A DNA stretch of 33,076 nt from a bacterium. GTDB taxonomy: Bacteria; UBP15; UBA6099; JAJRTR01. Under the pieces are notes generated by a model that was not told the DNA's origin, searched no databases, and worked only from the letters and a program-made list of their open reading frames with translations. The position numbers and the translations under genes were made by a program. The stretch is from contig JAJRTR010000055.1 in assembly GCA_024278215.1 (NCBI GenBank), forward strand, positions 1 through 33,076. The letters run 5' to 3'. This document shows positions 1 through 6,604 of the stretch, piece by piece. How positions within the stretch are numbered: the first letter of the stretch is position 1; every line of letters starts with the position of its first letter.

Positions 1-176
1 GCCAATTGCAAAATTCTGATTCTGCTGCGGTCGGCTGCTATTGTCCATAGCTGCGTTGTCGGCGCAAAATCGTCCTCGACGTACTCTGCAAGTACGCCTG
101 CGAGGATTTTACACCTCTGCCTTGCTCTGAACAATTTCGCTCGACCTCGCTACGAACATAATTTTGCAAGTGGCTC
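1..176 (+). repeat. R1 MITE-like element, copy 1 (lacks its first 2 bases at window edge)
   Basis: Copy of a 178-bp non-coding repeat whose other full copies are at 5409, 9516, 12422 and 32380. The right terminal repeat is at 160-176 and has one mismatch to the inverted left end. The centre (66-110) is a large imperfect hairpin with arms AAAATC..CCTCG..GTACT and AGTAC..CGAGG..ATTTT. The first two bases (GA) of the element fall outside the window. No transposase is encoded, so it resembles a MITE mobilised in trans. Confidence 0.9.
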
Positions 177-231
177 ATACGTATGAACTCGACACAGTTA
201 TCAAATGTCTATAACCGGCAACCAAAGCCTA

Positions 232-260
232 TTGACACGTTTTTTGCATTGATTTATCAT
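232..260 (+). promoter_or_regulatory. Near-consensus sigma-70-type promoter of the porin gene
   Basis: A perfect -35 hexamer TTGACA (232-237), a 17-base spacer and TATCAT (255-260) lie 38 bases before the porin start codon. A strong Shine-Dalgarno GGGGG (285-289) follows. It lies just downstream of R1 copy 1. Confidence 0.75.
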
Positions 261-298
261 TAGGCTCTATGTGTCTCCATAAGCGGGGGTAACAGATT

Positions 299-1015
299 AT
301 GAAAAAGGGAATAATTATATTAGCCGTAATGCTGCTTGCATCCCAGGCGCTTTATGCAGAAGAACACAAAGTTGACATCACGACCGGAGTGACGTACCTG
401 TCGAGCTATATCTGGCGCGGTTTCGACATGTTGCCCGACAATGAAGATGCTATCGGTTCTGATGTGAAATTTACACTGGGCGACAGCGGACACAGTCTTC
501 AACTGTCGGCAATATACGGGCTTGACGACACGAGCGACATCGACGAATATGTTGCAACGTGGGATTACACGAAGCCGGTAAGTCCGACTGTAGATATAAC
601 TTATGGAGTCAACTATTACGGCTACCCCCAGAGTCGTGCAGACACGGTCGAGGCATATATGGGAGTCGCATGGCCGCCGGTTCTTCTTCACCCGGCATTG
701 AAAGTGTTTGCCGACTTCGGCGATGGAGAAGGTTACTATATCACTGCCGGAATCAGCCACACAGCGCCAGCCGGAAATCAGGACCTGAATTTCGCGGCAA
801 GTGTTGGGTACACCGATGGTTACCGTGATGTCGAACCTGGCGTAAGTGACATAAACTTCTCTGTTTCATCACCATTCGATGTCGGCACTGTGGTTGTTAC
901 GCCTTCAGTGAATTACACGGTTACTCCCGAAGACACTGTAAATACGGAAGACGGCGAGTTCTGGTTCGGAATTGCCGCGCGCACGGAAATCAGACACATA
1001 CCGGATAAAAAATAG
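299..1015 (+). CDS. TorF-family putative porin / outer-membrane beta-barrel protein
   Basis: Encodes 238 residues. Residues 1-20 form a typical signal peptide (MKKG, hydrophobic core, cleavage after ALYA). The mature part is made of short alternating, aromatic-rich beta strands such as VTYLSSYIWRGF and YGVNYYGYPQS. The 'YLSSYIWRGF' start of the barrel is typical of small proteins annotated as TorF-like putative porins, which are usually 220-260 residues long. It should sit in the outer membrane, so the cell is diderm. The substrate is unknown. The protein does not end in the usual terminal Phe but in a charged HIPDKK tail. It appears monocistronic, with its own promoter and a GC-rich hairpin directly after the stop codon. 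The family call is from pattern recognition; an outer-membrane location is more certain than transport function. Confidence 0.75.
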   Translation: MKKGIIILAVMLLASQALYAEEHKVDITTGVTYLSSYIWRGFDMLPDNEDAIGSDVKFTLGDSGHSLQLSAIYGLDDTSDIDEYVATWDYTKPVSPTVDITYGVNYYGYPQSRADTVEAYMGVAWPPVLLHPALKVFADFGDGEGYYITAGISHTAPAGNQDLNFAASVGYTDGYRDVEPGVSDINFSVSSPFDVGTVVVTPSVNYTVTPEDTVNTEDGEFWFGIAARTEIRHIPDKK

Positions 1016-1041
1016 GCGGCACCTGCCGCCGCAGTTCTTTT
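1015..1041 (+). terminator. Possible terminator hairpin after the porin gene
   Basis: GGCGGCA (1015-1021) pairs with TGCCGCC (1024-1030) and begins on the last base of the porin stop codon. Only a weak, delayed T-tract (TTCTTTT) follows, so termination may be inefficient. Confidence 0.45.
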
Positions 1042-1099
1042 GAGCGATGCTTTTCAGGATCGCAAAATAAGACTTAATATCATTACCGGAATTATCTGA

Positions 1100-1127
1100 T
1101 AATCGGCGCAATTCTCTACGCCGATTA
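1100..1127. promoter_or_regulatory. Perfect 9-bp inverted repeat upstream of the GH4 gene
   Basis: TAATCGGCG (1100-1108) and CGCCGATTA (1119-1127) are separated by 10 bases and lie about 70 bases before the GH4 start. The symmetry and spacing fit an operator for a dimeric regulator. There is no T-tract to suggest a terminator. The function is inferred. Confidence 0.35.
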
Positions 1128-1194
1128 ATAGACCGGAAGCACTTTTTGTGATAATATAAGCAACCACGTTAATAATAGGCGGCGGAGTGAAAAT

Positions 1195-2481
1195 ATGGAC
1201 ACAAAGCAGGTGAAGATAGCGCTGGTAGGAGCGGGGGGGATGTCTTTCGGCCCTGTGATGACTTACGACACGATGTGTGCGAAAAAGCTGAGGGGTTCGA
1301 CCCTCACGCTTGTGGATATCAACGAGAAGCGTCTGGAGATCGCGCATGCTGCGGCGGAACGGTTGAACGAAGCTATGGGGTCGCCGATGAACATCGAGGC
1401 GGAAAGCGACACTGAACGTGGTGTCGAAGATGCGGACTTTGTGCTGCTCTCGGTCGAAAACAACCGGTGGGACGGCTGGCGGCAGGACTACGAAATACCG
1501 CGAAAATACGGCTCTACGCAGGTGATGGGCGAAAACGGCGGCCCAGGCGGCATGTTCCATTCTCTGCGCAGCATCAAGCTCATTCTCGAAATATGCGCAC
1601 TTATCGAAAAGAACAGCCCGGACGCTTTCGTCGTGAACCTGACAAACCCGATGAGCCGCGTCACTCTCGCTGTCAACAGTGCAACAAAGCTGCGCAATGT
1701 CGGACTCTGCCACGAGTTCATGGGCGGCATGCTGCGGCTCTCTGTCATGCTGCTGCTGCCTATAAATAAAATTGCTGCAAAAGCATCCGGCATAAACCAT
1801 TTTACATGGTTTTATGAAATCAAACACGCCATCACGGGTGAAGACCTTTATCCGAAAGTCAGAGATCATTTTAAGAAATATTCATTTCTTCACAGCCCTG
1901 TCGTATCGCGCTGCATGGACGAATTCGGGCTGTTTGCCACCAGCAGCGACAGCCACATCGGCGAATATCTTCCCTTTGTAGGCGATATAAGTAAGCCTCT
2001 GTTTCCACACCATAAATTCTTCGAGAACGAGGGCAGGGTTCGCAAACAGCTTGTAGACTGGTATGGTCGCGGCGTTTTACCTCTGCCCGCAAAGCACCTT
2101 CCGAAATCCGGCGAGGAAGCAATACCGATATGCGAAGCGCTGGCAACAGGCGATCATGAATACTTTAATGCTGTAAATATACCCAACAAGGGCAACATTC
2201 CCAACCTGCCCGACGGCTCAATCGTCGAGGTGCCCGCAAATGCGGTGAACGGCGAACTTGTTGCTGAAACAACTCCACCCATACATGAGGATGTTGCCGA
2301 ATACATCAGGCCGCAGCTTGAAATACAGTCCCTGATCGTCGATTCCGTACTGAAAAACGACCCCGAACTTGCATTCGAAGCGCTCGTTATGGATCCGCTT
2401 TCGCCTCCCGACGAAGGCGACTGCCGGAATTTATTCGAGAAGATGATGAAGTTGCAGAAAGACTATCTGCCTTTCGACTAA
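1195..2481 (+). CDS. Glycoside hydrolase family 4 (alpha-glucosidase/alpha-galactosidase-like)
   Basis: The protein has 428 residues, the usual GH4 size. GH4 enzymes cleave glycosides through an NAD-dependent oxidation-elimination mechanism that needs a divalent metal. The N-terminus has the NAD-binding loop VGAGGMSFG (about residues 11-19) followed by LVDINEKRLE. NLTNPMS (about 149-155) is the conserved substrate/NAD loop. The metal ligands are the Cys of C172-H173-E-F and H202 in INHFTW. In this family the residues after the Cys track specificity: CHE-type sequences are associated with AglA-like alpha-glucosidases, CHS with alpha-galactosidases and CN with phospho-beta-glucosidases, so a non-phosphorylated alpha-glycoside is my best guess. 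The enzyme is cytoplasmic, with no signal peptide. A GGAG ribosome site lies about 8 bases before the start. No transporter is adjacent. Confidence 0.88.
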   Translation: MDTKQVKIALVGAGGMSFGPVMTYDTMCAKKLRGSTLTLVDINEKRLEIAHAAAERLNEAMGSPMNIEAESDTERGVEDADFVLLSVENNRWDGWRQDYEIPRKYGSTQVMGENGGPGGMFHSLRSIKLILEICALIEKNSPDAFVVNLTNPMSRVTLAVNSATKLRNVGLCHEFMGGMLRLSVMLLLPINKIAAKASGINHFTWFYEIKHAITGEDLYPKVRDHFKKYSFLHSPVVSRCMDEFGLFATSSDSHIGEYLPFVGDISKPLFPHHKFFENEGRVRKQLVDWYGRGVLPLPAKHLPKSGEEAIPICEALATGDHEYFNAVNIPNKGNIPNLPDGSIVEVPANAVNGELVAETTPPIHEDVAEYIRPQLEIQSLIVDSVLKNDPELAFEALVMDPLSPPDEGDCRNLFEKMMKLQKDYLPFD

Positions 2482-2570
2482 GATATACAATCGGGTCGTT
2501 ACGATATTGTTTTTCGCTCAAAGAGAACATTAAGATCACATGCCATTACAACACGGAAGATAAATAAAAA

Positions 2571-2674
2571 AGTGTAGGGCGGGGTCACCGTAGCCCGCCT
2601 CAACCTGCACTCACATAAATAGTTCTCGCAAAGAATATACGCAGGCGGGGTGCGGTGACCCCGCCCTTGTTTAC
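2571..2674. repeat. R3 REP-like palindrome, copy a (two inverted units)
   Basis: GGGCGGGGTCACCG (2577-2590) is the exact reverse complement of 2653-2666, giving 14-bp arms around a roughly 60-base AT-richer loop. The outer ends AAGTGTAG and CTTGTT also occur at the single-unit copy near 5818-5855. REP/BIME-like, transcribable as a large hairpin. Confidence 0.75.
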
Positions 2675-2786
2675 TGCGCCATCTCTTTCGGGCACAAGAC
2701 CCGAAAGCGAAATATAATATTTATTTATAGTATCATCGTCAAAAACAATATACAGAAATTTTGATGTTCATTTTCTAACAAGAATC

Positions 2787-2839
2787 TCGGGGCATTAACG
2801 GAATTTACTCTTTATTCACAATCGTATCCCCGGAAATTC
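2787..2839 (+). repeat. R4 diverged intergenic repeat, copy a
   Basis: About 53 bases starting TCGGGGCAT and ending CCCCGGAAATTC. Aligns by eye in the same orientation with 5735-5786, sharing GGGGCAT, GGAAT, CTCTTTA, TCCCC and AAATTC blocks. Too short and diverged to class. Confidence 0.5.
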
Positions 2840-2932
2840 GGATCTTTCTATAAAAATGCACAGGTTCAGCAATGTATCAAGGTCAATTGTATACTTTGCA
2901 ATGTGTAAAGTCTTTCACATACGGGGGAAAGA

Positions 2933-4666
2933 ATGAGAACTTTTGAAATGGCGGTTGAAAACATCAAGATCAAAGAACTCGAGCCCGGGATGAGGATGAT
3001 GGAAGTACTCAGATGCACTAAAAACCATTGCCCGAAACATGAGAAAAACAAGGAAATCATACCAGGCCAGACAGAAGGCAAAGAGCTATCCGAATATGAC
3101 ATACTGAGGATATGGCAGAATTGCGAGTGTCTGTACTCGAAAAACTTTCAGACCTTTGATACACAAAATGAATTGCTTGAGTTTATCCAGACAAAATGCA
3201 AATCGAAGATCGCGCACTTCACAGTAATCCTTATCCATCACAACACGAGAGAACTCCGCACAGAAACCGGAGAAACGTTGAAAAGGATTGCCGATCTTTT
3301 CGATGAGCGGCGCGGTATGCAGGTGAAGATTGCAGTAACAAGGGAATACACCTTTACGATACAGCGACCGACGGAAAAGAAAAGAGAATTCAAAACTTTT
3401 CTCAAAACAATGAAATCACAGGTTAAAGAGATTTACAACCAGGTGGAAAATGGAATCGTTTCGAATTCCGCTCCACTACCTCCCAAACTGGTAGCCGACA
3501 GCTTCGAGACAATAAAGGCTTCTCGCTCGATATTCGACAAGCTGGCAAACGACACGATGATGCGTGAACTCCAGAACGACTCGAGGGACTCATACTACGA
3601 GGGTATTCATAACCATATATATAATGTCGCGCTTACCTCCGCAAAAATTCTTAATTCGATGAAGTTCGGAAAAAAAGCACATCTCGAGCAAGTGTTCGCG
3701 GCATGTTTTTTTCTCGATGTGGGAATCCCTCTCGCCATCAGGACAAATCAGCCGCTGGAAAAACACCCACAGCTGGGCGCTAACTTCTACAACCTTTACC
3801 TCCAGAAGCTCCAGAAGATCAACAGGCAGAAATCCGAACAGTTGAACGCTTCCGGCGAGGCGACTGTTTCTGTTGACGAAAAGATACAGATGAACCTGAT
3901 GATGGGCAAAAACATTATTGATTACCACCATGAGAGATTGAATGGTACGGGCTACCCATACAAGTTCAAGGATCATCAGAGGACACAGGAATTCGACCGG
4001 ATGGTCGCGGTAGTCGACGAGTTCTACAAGTTGACGAGCAATTTCGATTACCATAAAAATCCTCCCGTCAAAAAGAGACCTCTTTCAAGATATGACGCGC
4101 TTCGAGTGCTTGAAAAACTCGCGGAAAAGAGAGTCTTCGATCCCAGGATGGTCGCGGTATTGAGAGCCAATGTCAGTCCGTTTCCGCTGTACTCCTTTGT
4201 CACACTGAATGGAATAGAAAAAGGCGTTGTAGTCGGCTTGAACCCGAACGCAATGGACAAGCCCAAAGTTTTTTCGCTCGATGAACGTAAAGAAATAAAT
4301 CTTGCGACTCCCGAATTCTCCGGCTACAAGATAGAACCGGATTCTTCGTATGTCCCGCGCTATAAGAAAACAGCAGTCGACATCAACGTAATGATAAAGA
4401 AGAAAAGGAACTCGATACAGATTTTTCTCGAAGACGGTTACGAGTGCCCCTGGTGCAAATCCGAACTGGGGGATAAGCTCCCTGAGAATATTTCTAATGA
4501 ATTTTCACTTGACGAATGTCTCGTAGAGCGAAAAGCGGTTCATGTCTGTTCGGAAGGCCATTTCTGTCTTGTATCGCTCGCGCCCCCGGAATCGTGCAAT
4601 ATGCTCACATGCAAACAGGGCGACAACTGCACTTCCGACTGGAATGTTTATGTGGAAGGTTTCTGA
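2933..4666 (+). CDS. Degenerate HD-GYP-domain protein with C-terminal Cys cluster
   Basis: The protein has 577 residues. HD-GYP proteins are c-di-GMP phosphodiesterases. The N-terminus (IKIKELEPGMRMM) resembles the DUF3391 segment often found before HD-GYP domains. The HD-GYP core spans roughly 215-430: a His-rich first helix (HNHIYNVAL), EKHPQLG, H332-H333-E334 with GTGYP (G338-P342), and the trailing FPLYSFVTLNGIEKGVVVGLNP typical of the family. The defining HD pair is changed to L261-D262 in FFLDVGIP, so one metal ligand is missing. The C-terminus adds C505-PW-C508, C539-SEGHF-C545 and a further Cys group near 555-569, suggesting a zinc-ribbon-like tail. It may be a c-di-GMP sensor rather than an enzyme. 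Start chosen for the GGGGGA site 7 bases upstream. Convergent with the zf-HC2 gene. Confidence 0.8.
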   Translation: MRTFEMAVENIKIKELEPGMRMMEVLRCTKNHCPKHEKNKEIIPGQTEGKELSEYDILRIWQNCECLYSKNFQTFDTQNELLEFIQTKCKSKIAHFTVILIHHNTRELRTETGETLKRIADLFDERRGMQVKIAVTREYTFTIQRPTEKKREFKTFLKTMKSQVKEIYNQVENGIVSNSAPLPPKLVADSFETIKASRSIFDKLANDTMMRELQNDSRDSYYEGIHNHIYNVALTSAKILNSMKFGKKAHLEQVFAACFFLDVGIPLAIRTNQPLEKHPQLGANFYNLYLQKLQKINRQKSEQLNASGEATVSVDEKIQMNLMMGKNIIDYHHERLNGTGYPYKFKDHQRTQEFDRMVAVVDEFYKLTSNFDYHKNPPVKKRPLSRYDALRVLEKLAEKRVFDPRMVAVLRANVSPFPLYSFVTLNGIEKGVVVGLNPNAMDKPKVFSLDERKEINLATPEFSGYKIEPDSSYVPRYKKTAVDINVMIKKKRNSIQIFLEDGYECPWCKSELGDKLPENISNEFSLDECLVERKAVHVCSEGHFCLVSLAPPESCNMLTCKQGDNCTSDWNVYVEGF

Positions 4667-4708
4667 ATCGTTCGCCGCGCAGCAAGAACAGACCGATTTT
4701 AACTGCTC

Positions 4709-5377
4709 CTACGCAGAGAGTCTTGAATGAACGTCCGTCTTTTTCAGCTTGAAACAAATCTCGACAGGAACCCCTTGAATATCAGCGGTATCAAGTTGAG
4801 CGGTTTCCCCTCCTTCAGGCGAAAGCGTAGCGGTAAGTCCGTCTACAGAATAAAACTCGATGTATAGTTCCGGTCCCGTTTCAATACAGCTCATTGTTAT
4901 CTTTCCCGGTTCGATCTTTACCGTAGCGCAGCTTTCACCACGGCACTGGATAACTATCTCACCCATCTGTGCGGCATCACCGCCGCCCCCTGCATTCTCT
5001 TTCCATTTTATCTCGGGACAGCAATCGTCCGGGAAGTGCATTGTCTCCACCTCGACACCGTATTCCAGCAATGCCTTCATGATGACTTTCCATGCCAGCC
5101 GCATGTAGTGGCTGCTTGTGAGCCAACTGTGAATGAACTCGTCGGCGTGCTCGTCGATTCCGGGCATGTCGATATTCGGGTCTTCTTCAAAGCAATCGTC
5201 CGGCTGCATTTCATTTACAACCTCATCAATGAGGTTCTTTGCGTAATCGTAGCCGTTCATCAACTTCCGGCAGTCTTCGCATTCATCGATGTGGAACTGA
5301 AGTTCGCGTATCTCGACAGCATCAAGCCCGGCGGGGTCGGTCCAGTATCTCTCGATAAGTGTATCAACGTGCGTCAT
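4709..5377 (-). CDS. zf-HC2 (anti-sigma-like) zinc-finger protein of unknown function
   Basis: Encodes 222 residues. Near the N-terminus, FHIDECEDCRKL is an H-x3-C-x2-C motif as in zinc-binding anti-sigma factors (zf-HC2), preceded by an IERYW helix. The rest is acidic, with no membrane segment, so this would be a soluble protein. The second half (from about residue 105) has more Cys residues (DDCCPEIKW, CRGESC) and a beta-rich tail. No sigma factor gene is near, so an anti-sigma role is only inferred from the motif. The reading frame stays open to 5458, but that extension runs into repeat R1; the ATG at 5375-5377 has an AAGGGAAG ribosome site and is the better start. Confidence 0.65.
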   Translation of the reverse strand: MTHVDTLIERYWTDPAGLDAVEIRELQFHIDECEDCRKLMNGYDYAKNLIDEVVNEMQPDDCFEEDPNIDMPGIDEHADEFIHSWLTSSHYMRLAWKVIMKALLEYGVEVETMHFPDDCCPEIKWKENAGGGGDAAQMGEIVIQCRGESCATVKIEPGKITMSCIETGPELYIEFYSVDGLTATLSPEGGETAQLDTADIQGVPVEICFKLKKTDVHSRLSA

Positions 5378-5408
5378 CTTTTCTTCTTCCCTTGCTGTTT
5401 TGCTTCCT

Positions 5409-5586
5409 GAGCCAATTTCAAAATTATGATTCTGCTGCGGTCGGCTGCTATTGGCCATAGCTGCGTTGTCAGTGTAAAATCGTCCTCGACGTACTCTTCA
5501 AGTACGCCTGCGAGGATTTTATACCTCCGCCTTGCTCTGAATAATTTCGCTCGACCTCGCTACGAATATAATTTTGCAATTGGCTC
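5409..5586 (+). repeat. R1 MITE-like element, copy 2 (possible 4-bp target duplication)
   Basis: Full 178-bp copy starting GAGCCAATTTC and ending GCAATTGGCTC. It is flanked on both sides by TCCT (5405-5408 and 5587-5590), the only copy with an exact candidate target-site duplication. It lies 31 bases upstream of the zf-HC2 start, so it may separate that gene from its original promoter. Confidence 0.9.
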
Positions 5587-5734
5587 TCCTGCAAAATATA
5601 TTTCGAGCTACTTTCTTATTATTCCGGGTCATCATCCGCCTCGGAGCCCGGTTCCATAATGTCGGCGAAACAGCAATACACAGTTATTTGTTTATCAACT
5701 GATCTTGCGCGAATACAAATATTTTGTAATATTT

Positions 5735-5786
5735 TCGGGGGCATGACTGGAATGCGCTCTTTAATTACGGATGTCCCCATAAATTC
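5735..5786 (+). repeat. R4 diverged intergenic repeat, copy b
   Basis: Starts TCGGGGGCATGAC and ends GTCCCCATAAATTC; partner of 2787-2839. In both places an R3 unit lies within about 110 bases. Confidence 0.5.
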
Positions 5787-5817
5787 TACTACTGTCACGT
5801 CAAGCTTGTAATGTCGC

Positions 5818-5855
5818 AACAAGGGCGGGGTACGGTGCCCTCGCTCTACACTTTT
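5818..5855 (-). repeat. R3 REP-like unit, copy b (single imperfect palindrome)
   Basis: On the minus strand it reads AAAAGTGTAGAGCGAGGGCA then CCGTACCCCGCCCTTGTT, matching the outer parts of R3a without the internal loop. Confidence 0.65.
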
Positions 5856-6070
5856 ATAGTTTTTACGTCCCCATCTTACATCTTTTCTTTGTTGACATGG
5901 CACTACCTTTTACAAAAACGCACAAATTCTGTATTAATGATAATATCAATGATGTACGTGGTTTTATTTCCTGACATTATAGAAACATACAAGCAGTTCA
6001 GCAGTATCATTATTTTCGTCGTAAAAACAGCGAATTTCGGGCATATCCAAAATATTTCTTGGGAAAAATG

Positions 6071-6098
6071 TTTTAAATGCTCAGAAATCAGGTATAAT
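6071..6098 (+). promoter_or_regulatory. Weak candidate promoter of a short transcript
   Basis: TATAAT (6093-6098) with a poor -35 (TTTTAA, 6071-6076, 16-base spacer). It points at the terminator at 6139, which would give an RNA of about 65 bases. Confidence 0.35.
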
Positions 6099-6138
6099 AA
6101 TATCAAAGGGAATGGACCTTTTTCATAACCTCCTTGGA

Positions 6139-6171
6139 AAACTCCCTCGTTAAGAGGGAGTTTATTTTTTT
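6139..6171 (+). terminator. Strong intrinsic terminator
   Basis: AAACTCCCTC (6139-6148) pairs with GAGGGAGTTT (6154-6163) around a GTTAA loop, followed by ATTTTTTT. It is a textbook rho-independent terminator on the plus strand, yet no gene ends just upstream. Confidence 0.85.
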
Positions 6172-6244
6172 GCCTTCAATTTGTCTCACAAATAAATAAA
6201 ACGACTGAAACTACACGCGATGATTTGACGTCTTCTTCAGTATC

Positions 6245-6480
6245 TTATGCCTGAAATGCTACGAAGGATGGTAAAGAAATGCTGAAAAGAGATCGGTGTA
6301 AGCTGGAACTTCCAGTCTATACGTTCCGGGTATAGTCCCAGAACGATTATAAGTAGGATCGTCAAGTTCCTGGCGTTCCAAGATATACCTTGAAACTATG
6401 AAACTCTGTGTGCCGTACTCATACCGAATTTGTTTGGGCACGAAAATGCGACATTTTTTGTTCCGGCTGCGCCGGAACAG
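6245..6480 (-). repeat. R2 dispersed repeat, copy a (with extra internal segment)
   Basis: Shares TAAAGAAATGCTGAAAAGAG, GATCGGTG, GAAACTCTGTGTGCCGT and GGGCACGAAAATG with 12062-12256 and, inverted, with 27420-27590. This copy has about 60 extra internal bases and ends in a GTTCCGGC-TGC-GCCGGAAC hairpin (6460-6478). Confidence 0.75.
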
Positions 6481-6524
6481 GAAAGCTTTTTGCTCCCGGA
6501 GGATGTGGCTTCCTTGCGGTGGAA

Positions 6525-6555
6525 ATTTTTGATCCGCATTGGTGAAATATCTGGG
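6525..6555 (+). repeat. R5 short direct repeat, upstream copy
   Basis: ATTTTTGATCC followed by GCATTGGTGAAATAT (6536-6550) and CTGGG. The 15-base core is identical to 7904-7918, so R5 flanks the M24 peptidase gene as a direct repeat. Confidence 0.65.
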
Positions 6556-6604
6556 ATAAGGTCATAATATTACATGTTCAAGAAAAACTCTGGAGAAACA
6601 ACTT

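Larger units (their letters stand above)
2482..2932. other. Gene-free interval holding repeats R3a and R4a
   Basis: I see no coding sequence in these 451 bases. They contain a GC-rich inverted pair (R3a, 2571-2674), a degenerate repeat (R4a, 2787-2839) and the AT-rich leader of the HD-GYP gene with a strong GGGGGA ribosome site just before 2933. Confidence 0.7.
5587..6604. other. About 1 kb gene-free interval with repeats and a small promoter-terminator unit
   Basis: Frames open in this stretch run through repeats or are AT-rich and lack ribosome sites, so I call no gene. The interval holds R4b (5735-5786), R3b (5818-5855), an AT-rich segment, a -10-like TATAAT with a strong terminator 40 bases on (6071-6171), R2a (6245-6480) and R5a (6525-6555). 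The last 45 bases are the leader of the M24 gene, with a GGAG site 9 bases before its start. Confidence 0.65.

Noticed and set aside
66-110. R1 central hairpin as an intrinsic terminator or CRISPR-like repeat
   Set aside because: The same hairpin is a fixed part of a 178-bp element with terminal repeats in all copies. Copies are kilobases apart with no spacer array, and there are no cas genes.
177-187. ATACGTATGAA shared right of R1 copies 1 and 5 (also near 32578)
   Set aside because: Eleven bases, partly palindromic, at different distances from the element; probably coincidence in AT-rich DNA.
320-760. 146-codon minus-strand frame within the porin gene
   Set aside because: Antisense shadow; the porin has promoter, ribosome site and signal peptide.
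5619-5903. Open frame of 94 codons on the minus strand covering R4b
   Set aside because: It crosses R3b and R4b, and the related R4a copy has in-frame stops, so the frame is not conserved.
5811-6128. Open frame of 105 codons on the plus strand
   Set aside because: It starts inside R3b, has no ribosome site, and its composition follows the AT-rich intergenic DNA. Treated as chance.
6460-6478. GTTCCGGC hairpin in R2a as a terminator
   Set aside because: The T-run precedes rather than follows the stem on the plus strand, and on the minus strand the stem is followed by A residues.
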